In this document: positions 1-7,181 of the stretch, piece after piece
How positions within the stretch are numbered: position 1 is the stretch's first letter
Layout: every line of letters starts with the position of its first letter
Origin: Pseudomonas sp. ANT_J12
GTDB lineage: Bacteria; Pseudomonadota; Gammaproteobacteria; Pseudomonadales; Pseudomonadaceae
Reading direction: 5' to 3'
Length of the DNA: 64,000 bases
Assembly (NCBI RefSeq): GCF_008370045.1
Contig: NZ_VOBN01000010.1
Coordinates: 156,029-220,028 of the forward strand
The notes under the pieces: model-generated
Database searches by the model: none
What the model was told of the DNA's origin: nothing
What the model saw: only the letters and a program-made list of their open reading frames with translations
Made by a program: the position numbers and the translations under genes

Positions 1-1
1 G

Positions 2-451
2 GAAATCGCCGTGTTGATCGGCAAGCCGCTGTCGACCAAACCGAGCCGTGAAGAAGTGCTCGACGCCATCTCCGGTTTCGCCCCGGCCCTGGACCTGACC
101 CTGCGCGACAAACAGGCCGAGCTGAAATCCAAGGGCCTGCCCTGGGAAATTGCCAAGTCCTTCGATGGCGCGGCGGTGCTTGCCCCGTTCGTGTCCGCGG
201 GCAGCTTCGCCGACCTGACCGACATCGGCATCCGCCTGACCATCAATGGCGAAGTGCGCCAGGATGGCAACAGCAAGGACATGCTCAACCCGATCGTGCC
301 GATGATCCAGTACATGGCCGGCTGCTTCTCGCTGCAGGCCGGCGACGTGATCCTCACCGGTACGCCGGTGGGGGTCGGCCCGCTGAATGTCGGTGACGAA
401 CTGGTGCTGGAATTGCCGGGTGTCAGCAGCTTCAACAGCAGCGTTCGCTGA
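2..451 (+). CDS. fumarylacetoacetate hydrolase family protein, 3' part
   Basis: The reading frame is already open at the left window edge (Glu-Ile-Ala-Val before the first possible GTG), so this is the C-terminal part, about 149 residues, of a FAH-fold protein normally around 220 residues long. The segment GDVILTGTPVGVGPLNVGDE near the C terminus and KSFDGAAVLAPF are typical of the YcgM/FAH-domain hydrolases, metal-dependent enzymes that cleave or decarboxylate acylpyruvate-like substrates. The substrate cannot be told from this fragment. The 5' end, with part of the metal site, lies outside the window. A GATCGTTCCCACGC-type repeat follows 10 bases after the stop. Confidence 0.85.
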   Translation, partial: EIAVLIGKPLSTKPSREEVLDAISGFAPALDLTLRDKQAELKSKGLPWEIAKSFDGAAVLAPFVSAGSFADLTDIGIRLTINGEVRQDGNSKDMLNPIVPMIQYMAGCFSLQAGDVILTGTPVGVGPLNVGDELVLELPGVSSFNSSVR

Positions 452-460
452 TCTACGCAT

Positions 461-570
461 GATCGTTCCCACGCTCTGCGTGGGAATGCATCCCGTGATG
501 CTCCGCGTCACATTCGAAGCGGACGCGGAGCGTCCATGGCGGCATTCCCGCGCAGTGCGAGGGAACGATC
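461..570. repeat. GATCGTTCCCACGC palindromic element, copy 1
   Basis: An imperfect palindrome of about 110 bases. The ends are GATCGTTCCCACGC and its near reverse complement, with an inner pair of GGACGCGGAGCGTCC-like arms. It lies directly behind the FAH gene. Related copies occur at 13205, 21207, 23117 and 29389, with short forms at 26547 and 63177. Confidence 0.85.
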
Positions 571-699
571 AGGCGCAGGGCTTTCCCGCCATTTCCCGTT
601 TTTTTCACATCCCTTCTGGATAATTCCTCGGTTCCTGGCGTCTGAGCCTGCCCGATTGTGCTATTACCTTTAGCCTGAATTTCTGGAACGCATCCCCTG

Positions 700-1629
700 A
701 TGGCCACACCACCGCTCCCGACCCTGCCAACTCCTCGTCGTCCACGATTCCTCATGCGCTGGTATTACTGGTTGTTGCTGGCCGTTGCAGCGGGTTATGG
801 CCTGGCGTTTGCGATGCATTGGGACGACCGCGGTGCGCTTTGGCTGATGGAGCGTTTTGAAAGCCCGGCCGAGCGCCAACAGAGTGTCTGGCTCCCGGAT
901 TACCGGGCGGTGATCGACGCCAAACTGCTGCCGGGCATGGAAAAGGACGAAGCCTCGGACCTGTCCTACGACCCGCAGACCAAAACCCTGTTCTCGGTGA
1001 TGGGCAAGAACCCGTTCCTGGTCGAACTGACCCTGCAGGGCGATGTGCTGCGCAAGATGCCACTGGTGGGCTGGACCAATCCGGAAGGCGTGACGACCAT
1101 GGGCAATGGCTTGATCGCCATTACCGATGAGCGCGAGCACATGTTGTCGATCATCAAGGTCGATGCCAACACCCGCGAATTGCATCGCGAAGACTTCCCG
1201 AAATACGACCTGGGCCCGTCGAAAGACCAGAACAAGGCGTTCGAAGCCATCGTCTGGGACCCGCGCAATCAGCAACTGTTGCTGGGCGAAGAGCGCCCGC
1301 CGCAGCTGTTCAGCTGGAAAAGCGACGGCAGCCAGACCCTCACCGGCGATAAACAGAAACTGGCCAGCAACGAACTGGATATCCGCAACCTGTCGGCCCT
1401 GGCCATTGACCCGCGCACCGGCCATACGCTGGCGCTGTCCGCCGACTCGCACCTGCTGCTGGAGCTGGACGAGAAGGGCGAGCAGGTCAGCTTCATGACT
1501 CTGCTCGGCGGCTTCAACGGTCTGAAAAAGACCATCCCCCGCGCCGAAGGCGTAACCATGGACGAAGCGGGCACGCTGTACATGGTCAGCGAGCCGAATC
1601 TGTTTTATCGCTTCGAAAAACAGAAATAG
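700..1629 (+). CDS. SdiA-regulated domain protein, membrane-anchored (first of two)
   Basis: A 309-residue protein. It has one hydrophobic segment near residues 20-40 (YYWLLLAVAAGYGLAFA) that should anchor it in the inner membrane, followed by a periplasmic domain of the SdiA-regulated/YjiK type, predicted to be a beta-propeller. Repeated YDPQTKTLFSV, AIDPRTGHTLAL and NGLKKTIPRAEGVTMD blocks resemble propeller blades. The next gene is a clear paralogue ending in the same way (VSEPNLFYRF versus VSEPNLFYTF). The molecular function of the family is unknown to me; the name comes from an E. coli gene responsive to SdiA and does not prove quorum control here. Family assignment is firm, function open. 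Confidence 0.85.
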   Translation: MATPPLPTLPTPRRPRFLMRWYYWLLLAVAAGYGLAFAMHWDDRGALWLMERFESPAERQQSVWLPDYRAVIDAKLLPGMEKDEASDLSYDPQTKTLFSVMGKNPFLVELTLQGDVLRKMPLVGWTNPEGVTTMGNGLIAITDEREHMLSIIKVDANTRELHREDFPKYDLGPSKDQNKAFEAIVWDPRNQQLLLGEERPPQLFSWKSDGSQTLTGDKQKLASNELDIRNLSALAIDPRTGHTLALSADSHLLLELDEKGEQVSFMTLLGGFNGLKKTIPRAEGVTMDEAGTLYMVSEPNLFYRFEKQK

Positions 1630-1759
1630 CCTACAGATGCGGGGTGGCGCGCGGTCGCCGGTTAAGGTAAACCTGCGGGGCCGCGGCCATAGGCCATTAA
1701 GTTTGGATTCAGTCAGCCGTGGTATTTCATCCGCCCGCCCTGATTTCGAGCTTGCCTGA

Positions 1760-2677
1760 ATGCGTCGACTTGCCCGCCCCAAACCCCTGATTCTGATCCT
1801 GTCGGTGATTGCGCTGATCGTGCTGGTCGCGGTCGGCCAGTACCTGCGTCTGTTCGAGCGCGCCTGGTTCAATGTGCACACGCTCTGGCAGCCGATGAAT
1901 GCCGAGGCCATTGGCCTGGATCAGTATCGGGTCGAGATCGAGGCGCAAGTGATCGAAGGGCTGGACGATGACGTCTCGGCGCTGACCTACGATCCGGTGC
2001 GCCACAGCCTGTTCACGGTGACCAACAAAAACGCCGAGCTGATCGAGCTGTCCCTGGACGGCAAGATCCTGCGGCGTATCGCGCTGATTGGTTTTGGCGA
2101 CCCGGAGGCGGTGGAGTTCATCAGCGCCGACACCTACGTGGTCACCGACGAACGCCAGCAGCGCCTGATCAAGATTCACCTGGAGAAAGACACCACGTTC
2201 CTCGACGCCGCGGACGCCGAGCAGATGACGCTTGGTGTGCACATGAGCGGCAACAAGGGTTTCGAAGGGTTGGCGTATGACTCGGTGGGCAAGCGCCTGT
2301 TTGTCGCCAAGGAACGCGACCCGATGCTGATCTACGAAGTGCAGGGCTTCCCGCATTACAACCCGGAGAAGTCCTACGCCGTGCACGTGGTCAACAACCC
2401 CAAACGCGATGCCGGGATGTTCGTGCGCGACCTGTCGAGCCTGCAATACGACGAACGCAGCGGCCACTTGATGGCGCTGTCCGATGAATCGCGGCTGATT
2501 ATCGAGCTGGATGTGGATGGGCGACCGTTGAGCACGATGTCATTAAATAGCGGGCGTCAGGGCCTGAAAAAGACCGTGCCGCAAGCGGAAGGCATCGCCA
2601 TGGACGATGAAGGCACCTTGTACCTGGTCAGCGAACCAAACCTGTTCTACACCTTCAAAAAACCTGCACAGCCCTGA
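1760..2677 (+). CDS. SdiA-regulated domain protein, membrane-anchored (second of two)
   Basis: A 305-residue paralogue of the preceding gene. An N-terminal membrane segment (about residues 10-27, LILILSVIALIVLVAVG) is followed by the same SdiA-regulated/YjiK-type predicted propeller (LTYDPVRHSLFTVTNKNAEL, QGLKKTVPQAEGIAMDDEG). The 130-base spacer from the upstream paralogue and same orientation suggest tandem duplication and possibly shared transcription. A perfectly paired REPIN downstream (2692-2789) separates it from the convergent rpiA and may end transcription from both sides. Confidence 0.85.
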   Translation: MRRLARPKPLILILSVIALIVLVAVGQYLRLFERAWFNVHTLWQPMNAEAIGLDQYRVEIEAQVIEGLDDDVSALTYDPVRHSLFTVTNKNAELIELSLDGKILRRIALIGFGDPEAVEFISADTYVVTDERQQRLIKIHLEKDTTFLDAADAEQMTLGVHMSGNKGFEGLAYDSVGKRLFVAKERDPMLIYEVQGFPHYNPEKSYAVHVVNNPKRDAGMFVRDLSSLQYDERSGHLMALSDESRLIIELDVDGRPLSTMSLNSGRQGLKKTVPQAEGIAMDDEGTLYLVSEPNLFYTFKKPAQP

Positions 2678-2691
2678 CAGTCACCACAATC

Positions 2692-2789
2692 CCCTGTAGG
2701 AGCGAAGCTTGCTCGCGAAGGGGCCATAACAGTCGACTGAGATATTGAATGTTACGGCCTCTTCGCGAGCAAGCTTCGCTCCTGCAGGG
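2692..2789. repeat. REPIN, type A (TGTAGGAGCGAAGCTTGC)
   Basis: Two inverted copies of a REP unit, CCCTGTAGGAGCGAAGCTTG at the left and its reverse complement ending at 2789, around a spacer of about 40 bases. It sits between convergent genes, where such elements can fold in the mRNA of either strand. Confidence 0.9.
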
Positions 2790-2796
2790 TAACGCG

Positions 2797-3468
2797 TCAG
2801 GCCTTGAGGGTTTTTACGCCTTCAGGGGTACCCAACAACAGCAAATCCGCCGGACGCGCCGCGAACAGGCCATTGGTAACCACGCCGACGATCGCATTGA
2901 TCTGCGTCTCCAGCTCCACCGGGTTGGTGATCTGCATGTTGAACACGTCGAGGATGATGTTGCCGTTGTCGGTCAGCACGCCTTCGCGGTAAACCGGGTC
3001 GCCGCCCAGTTTCACCAGCTCGCGGGCCACGTGGCTGCGGGCCATCGGGATGACTTCCACCGGCAGCGGGAACGCGCCGAGCACCGGCACCAGTTTGCTG
3101 CCATCGGCGATGCAGATGAAGGTCTTGGCCACGGCCGCAACGATCTTCTCGCGGGTCAGGGCGGCACCGCCGCCCTTGATCAGGTTCAGGTGCTCGTCGC
3201 TTTCGTCGGCACCGTCGACGTAGAACTCCAGGTCGCTGACCGTATTCAGCTCATACACCGGAATACCGTGGCCCTTGAGGCGCGCGGCGGTGGCTTCGGA
3301 GCTGGCGACCGCGCCATCGAACGCACCCTTGTGCTTGGCCAGTGCATCGATGAAGCAGTTGGCGGTGGAGCCGGTGCCGACACCGACGACGCTCTTGTCG
3401 TCGAGTTTCGGGAGGATGAAGTCGACGGCGGCCTGGGCCACTGCCTGTTTGAGTTGATCCTGGGTCAT
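2797..3468 (-). CDS. rpiA: ribose-5-phosphate isomerase A
   Basis: Interconverts ribose 5-phosphate and ribulose 5-phosphate in the non-oxidative pentose phosphate pathway (cytosol). The 223-residue length is normal for RpiA. Recognisable family blocks are the phosphate-binding GTGSTANCF (residues 31-39), the catalytic DGADE (85-89) and KGGGAALTREK (98-108), which carries conserved Lys and Glu residues. It is transcribed away from ilvA, a neighbour arrangement kept in Pseudomonas. No start ambiguity: ATG is followed at once by the expected MTQDQLKQ. Confidence 0.97.
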   Translation of the reverse strand: MTQDQLKQAVAQAAVDFILPKLDDKSVVGVGTGSTANCFIDALAKHKGAFDGAVASSEATAARLKGHGIPVYELNTVSDLEFYVDGADESDEHLNLIKGGGAALTREKIVAAVAKTFICIADGSKLVPVLGAFPLPVEVIPMARSHVARELVKLGGDPVYREGVLTDNGNIILDVFNMQITNPVELETQINAIVGVVTNGLFAARPADLLLLGTPEGVKTLKA

Positions 3469-3769
3469 GCGGGCTCCGAAGCGGGCAAGGGGAGAACGGA
3501 AAGGCCGGCATTATAGGCTTCGGGGCGGGGAAGGTCATTGGCCGATTGGCAGGCCGCGACGGTTACCTGTAGGAGCGAGGCTTGCCCGCGAAGAGGCCGT
3601 CACATCCAGCATAAATGTTGGCAGTAAGATCGCTTTCGCGGGCAAGCCTCGCTCCTACAGGTCCGAGATCCGTTCAGGAGAGGTAAAACCACCCGTTTAG
3701 TGTGGTCGCTCAGGCGAAAGCCGGGTTAGACTCCTTGGCCCTGCCCAACCCGCTCAGTGATGCTTTCCG
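3469..3769. other. rpiA-ilvA intergenic region
   Basis: A 301-base divergent spacer that should hold both promoters. The only structure I could define is a REPIN at 3566-3661. I did not find a convincing sigma-70 promoter or leader peptide for ilvA by eye. Confidence 0.5.
3566..3661. repeat. REPIN, type A
   Basis: Inverted pair of the CCTGTAGGAGCGAGGCTTGC unit and its reverse complement, around a spacer of about 40 bases, within the rpiA-ilvA spacer. Confidence 0.9.
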
Positions 3770-5284
3770 ATGCTCGAACAGTACGTCAAGAAGATCCTCA
3801 CCTCGCGCGTTTATGACGTTGCCGTAGAAACCCCATTGCAGACTGCTCGCCAGCTCTCCGAGCGGCTGGGCAATAATATTTGGCTCAAGCGCGAAGACTT
3901 GCAGCCCGTGTTCTCGTTCAAGATTCGCGGCGCTTACAACAAGCTGACGCAGCTGAGCGATGAAGAACGTGCGCGCGGCGTGGTTACCGCATCGGCGGGC
4001 AACCATGCTCAAGGCCTGGCCCTGGCGGCCAAGGTGTTGGGCGTGAAAGCCACCATCGTGATGCCCAAGACCACCCCGGAAATCAAAGTCGAAGGCGTGC
4101 GTTCCCGTGGCGGCAAAGTGGTGTTGCACGGCGATTCGTTCCCGGAAGCCCTGGCCTACTCGCTGAAACTGGTCGACGAAAAAGGCTACGTCTACATCCA
4201 CCCCTACGACGATCCCCACACCATTGCCGGGCAGGGCACAGTGGCGATGGAGATTCTGCGCCAGCACCCGGGCCGTCTCGACGCGATTTTCGTCCCGGTG
4301 GGCGGCGGCGGCCTGATCGCCGGCATTGCGGCTTATGTGAAATACCTGCGTCCGGAAATCAAGATCATCGGCGTCGAACCGGACGACTCCAACTGCCTGC
4401 AAGCCGCCATGGCCGCTGGCGAACGGGTGATTCTGCCGACCGTGGGCATCTTCGCCGACGGCGTGGCCGTGGCGCAGATTGGCCAGCACACCTTTGATAT
4501 CTGCAAACACTATGTCGATGAAGTGATCACCGTCAGCACCGATGAAATCTGCGCGGCGATCAAGGACATCTACGACGATACCCGCTCGATCACCGAACCT
4601 GCCGGCGCCCTGGGCGTGGCCGGGATCAAGAAGTACGTCGAGCAACGCGGCGTCACCGGGCACACGTTCGTGGCCATCGACTCCGGCGCCAACGTCAACT
4701 TCGACCGCCTGCGCCACGTTGCCGAGCGCGCCGAGCTGGGCGAGGGCCGCGAAGCCATCATCGCCGTGACCATCCCCGAGAAACCGGGCAGCTTCAAGGC
4801 CTTCTGCGAAGCCGTCGGCAAACGCCAGATCACCGAATTCAACTACCGCTACAACACCGGCAGCGAAGCGCACATCTTCGTTGGCGTACAGACGCACCCG
4901 GACACCGATCCGCGCAGCGCGTTGATCACCAGCCTGAGCGAACAGGGCTTCCCGGTGTTGGACCTGACCGACAACGAACTGGCCAAGCTGCACATCCGCC
5001 ATATGGTCGGTGGTCGTGCGGCCCAGGTTGTCGATGAAGTGGTGCTGCGCTTTGAGTTCCCGGAACGTCCGGGAGCGCTGTTCAACTTCCTCAACAAACT
5101 CGGCGGGCGCTGGAACATCTCGATGTTCCACTACCGCAACCACGGCGCGGCGGATGGCCGGGTAGTCGCCGGCCTGCAAGTGCCCCACGACGAACGTCAT
5201 CTGGTGCCCGCAGCGCTGGAAGAAATCGGCTACCCGTACTGGGATGAAAGCGACAACCCGGCCTACAAACTGTTTCTCGGCTGA
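3770..5284 (+). CDS. ilvA: threonine deaminase, biosynthetic
   Basis: PLP enzyme that converts threonine to 2-oxobutanoate and ammonia, the first committed step of isoleucine synthesis. The Schiff-base lysine is K51 in SFKIRGAYNKL. SAGNHAQG and the phosphate-binding GGGGLIAG follow in normal order. Residues from about 330 to 504 form two ACT-like regulatory domains (TIPEKPGSFKAF and FEFPERPGALFNFL), the arrangement of the allosteric, isoleucine-inhibited biosynthetic form rather than the short catabolic TdcB form. Length (504) fits. ilvD lies about 25 kb downstream in the same window. Confidence 0.97.
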   Translation: MLEQYVKKILTSRVYDVAVETPLQTARQLSERLGNNIWLKREDLQPVFSFKIRGAYNKLTQLSDEERARGVVTASAGNHAQGLALAAKVLGVKATIVMPKTTPEIKVEGVRSRGGKVVLHGDSFPEALAYSLKLVDEKGYVYIHPYDDPHTIAGQGTVAMEILRQHPGRLDAIFVPVGGGGLIAGIAAYVKYLRPEIKIIGVEPDDSNCLQAAMAAGERVILPTVGIFADGVAVAQIGQHTFDICKHYVDEVITVSTDEICAAIKDIYDDTRSITEPAGALGVAGIKKYVEQRGVTGHTFVAIDSGANVNFDRLRHVAERAELGEGREAIIAVTIPEKPGSFKAFCEAVGKRQITEFNYRYNTGSEAHIFVGVQTHPDTDPRSALITSLSEQGFPVLDLTDNELAKLHIRHMVGGRAAQVVDEVVLRFEFPERPGALFNFLNKLGGRWNISMFHYRNHGAADGRVVAGLQVPHDERHLVPAALEEIGYPYWDESDNPAYKLFLG

Positions 5285-5323
5285 GCGGCTACGCTGATGG
5301 GCACGTCATAAGGAAATCGAACC

Positions 5324-5749
5324 ATGGAAACATTAACCGCCCTCAAAGTGGCGCATGTGGTGGCGACGGTGTTGCTGCTGGCCAGCGCATTGGGCCTGGC
5401 GATCTGGGTCGGGCTTGCGCGGCGTAAGGGTGATGCCACGGCGGGCAGTCGCACGCTGCAACGGCCACGGGTGTTCGTCTGGCTGCTGATGGGCCTGGCC
5501 TTGCTGAGTATGCCGTTCACCGGTTGGTGGATGGTGCATCTGGTGGGCTGGCCGCTGGGGCAGACCTGGATTCTGGCGTCGAGCGTGCTTTACACCGTGG
5601 CGGCGCTGGCGTGGTTCTGGCTGCTGGTGCGGCTGAACAAGCTGCGCAAGGCGCCGGGTGGCGTGGGGAAATTTACCTTTGCCTTGGCGTTGTTCAGTTT
5701 TGTCTGCTTGATCGCGATTGCGGGTTTGATGGGCGCGAAACCGGTTTAA
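5324..5749 (+). CDS. DUF2269 family integral membrane protein
   Basis: A 141-residue hydrophobic protein with about four membrane helices (around residues 8-28, 48-66, 78-103 and 118-136), matching the size and pattern of the DUF2269 family. A good Shine-Dalgarno (AAGGA) lies about 8 bases before the ATG. It begins 39 bases after ilvA and may be cotranscribed with it. No enzymatic motif is visible and the function is unknown. Confidence 0.75.
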   Translation: METLTALKVAHVVATVLLLASALGLAIWVGLARRKGDATAGSRTLQRPRVFVWLLMGLALLSMPFTGWWMVHLVGWPLGQTWILASSVLYTVAALAWFWLLVRLNKLRKAPGGVGKFTFALALFSFVCLIAIAGLMGAKPV

Positions 5750-5850
5750 GGCGCTGGACCGCGTCGAGCCATTCGCGGACAAGTCGAATCGTCGCACCGC
5801 TCGCTCCTGCGGTTTATGCGCCGTGTCCATTTCCGGCGCGCAACACAAAT

Positions 5851-5877
5851 CCTGTAGGAGCGAGGCCGCGAAGGCGA
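5851..5877. repeat. single REP unit, type A, internally deleted
   Basis: CCTGTAGGAGCGAGGCCGCG followed by AAGGCGA. The TTGCC part of the usual unit is missing and no inverted partner is present. It abuts the 3' end of the HAD gene. Confidence 0.8.
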
Positions 5878-5879
5878 TA

Positions 5880-6536
5880 TCAGTCGCGCAGAGTCATCAC
5901 CGGCCAACCGCGCTTCTCGGCTTCGGCACGCAGATTCGGATCAGGGTCCACCGCGACCGGATGCGTCACCTGCTCCAGCAACGGCAAATCATTCATCGAG
6001 TCGCTATAGAAATAGCTGTCTTCCAGCGAATGCCCGGTCTCTTCCAGCCAGCGACTCAAGCGCGTGACCTTGCCTTCACGGAAGCACGGAATGTCGGTGC
6101 TGCGCCCGGTGTAGCGGCCTTCGATCATTTCGCACTCGGTGGCGATCAGGGTGTCGACGCCCAGGCGCCGGGCAATCGGCCCGGTAACGAAGCGGTTGGT
6201 GGCAGTGATGATCACCAGTTTGTCGCCGGCTTCGCGGTGCTTGGCCAGCAGGGCCAGGGCCTTGGGCAACACGATCGGTTCGATGCAGTCGCGCATGTAG
6301 TCCAGATGCCATTGATCCAGGGTGGCCATCTCGGTGCGGCCGAGGATTTCCAGGCAAAAGTTCAGGTACTCGGCGTTATCCAGCTTGCCCGCGAGGTAAT
6401 CCTGATAGAACTCGTCGTTGCGTGTCTTGTACGTCACGGCATCGAGAAAGCCGCGTTCGCACAGGTAATCGCCCCAGGCGTGGTCGCTGTCGCCGCCCAA
6501 AAGCGTGTTGTCCAAGTCGAATAAAGCCAGGCGCAT
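5880..6536 (-). CDS. HAD-superfamily phosphatase, SerB-like subfamily IB
   Basis: A 218-residue cytosolic hydrolase. HAD motif I is FDLDNTLL (D7 nucleophile, D9 acid/base), a helical cap with HAWGDYLCERGF follows, motif II is around ITATNRF, and motif IV is YFYSDSMNDLPLL. These are features of the HAD-IB group that contains phosphoserine phosphatase and histidinol-phosphate phosphatase homologues. The substrate is not known. It is divergent from rppH, as in other pseudomonads. Confidence 0.88.
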   Translation of the reverse strand: MRLALFDLDNTLLGGDSDHAWGDYLCERGFLDAVTYKTRNDEFYQDYLAGKLDNAEYLNFCLEILGRTEMATLDQWHLDYMRDCIEPIVLPKALALLAKHREAGDKLVIITATNRFVTGPIARRLGVDTLIATECEMIEGRYTGRSTDIPCFREGKVTRLSRWLEETGHSLEDSYFYSDSMNDLPLLEQVTHPVAVDPDPNLRAEAEKRGWPVMTLRD

Positions 6537-6679
6537 TGCAGTTACTCGCTGAAAAGTCTGTAGAAAGGCGCCCAGAATACGTACTTTTCACAAGAGTGCA
6601 CATAAGGTGGGCCGGCTCGTTGCTGCCTTCACAACCTTTGTGGAACAATGCGGCGACATGCGTTTGCGAGGTTGTTGCC

Positions 6680-7159
6680 GTGATCGACCCCGATGGTTTC
6701 CGCCCCAATGTCGGGATCATTCTCACGAATGATGCCGGCCAGGTGCTATGGGCTCGCCGTATCAATCAAGATGCCTGGCAGTTTCCACAGGGCGGGATCA
6801 ACCCCCAGGAGACGCCGGAAGACGCCTTGTATCGCGAGTTGAACGAAGAAGTGGGTCTTGAGCGCGAAGATGTTGAAATTCTCGCCTGCACCCGGGGCTG
6901 GTTGCGCTATCGTTTGCCGCAACGTCTGGTCCGTACCCACAGCCAACCGCTGTGCATCGGCCAGAAACAGAAATGGTTTCTCCTGCGCCTGATCTCCAAC
7001 GAGCAGCGGGTGCGGATGGATTTGACCGGTAAACCGGAATTCGATGGCTGGCGCTGGGTCAGTTATTGGTATCCGTTGGGCCAGGTGGTGACATTCAAGC
7101 GCGAGGTGTATCGACGCGCTCTCAAAGAGCTTGCCCCGCGCCTTTTAACGCGCGACTGA
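6680..7159 (+). CDS. rppH: RNA 5'-pyrophosphohydrolase
   Basis: Nudix hydrolase that converts 5'-triphosphate mRNA ends to monophosphates and so starts RNase E-dependent decay. The Nudix box runs from GGINPQETPEDALYRELNEE (near residues 38-57) into VGL. The 159-residue length matches RppH. I chose the GTG at 6680, giving the conserved start V/M-IDPDGFRPNVGI; the longer upstream frame lacks family similarity. ptsP follows after 22 bases, so the two genes form an operon, a conserved pairing in gamma-proteobacteria. Confidence 0.95.
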   Translation: MIDPDGFRPNVGIILTNDAGQVLWARRINQDAWQFPQGGINPQETPEDALYRELNEEVGLEREDVEILACTRGWLRYRLPQRLVRTHSQPLCIGQKQKWFLLRLISNEQRVRMDLTGKPEFDGWRWVSYWYPLGQVVTFKREVYRRALKELAPRLLTRD

Positions 7160-7181
7160 CGACGGAGTTCGACCCCGAGCC

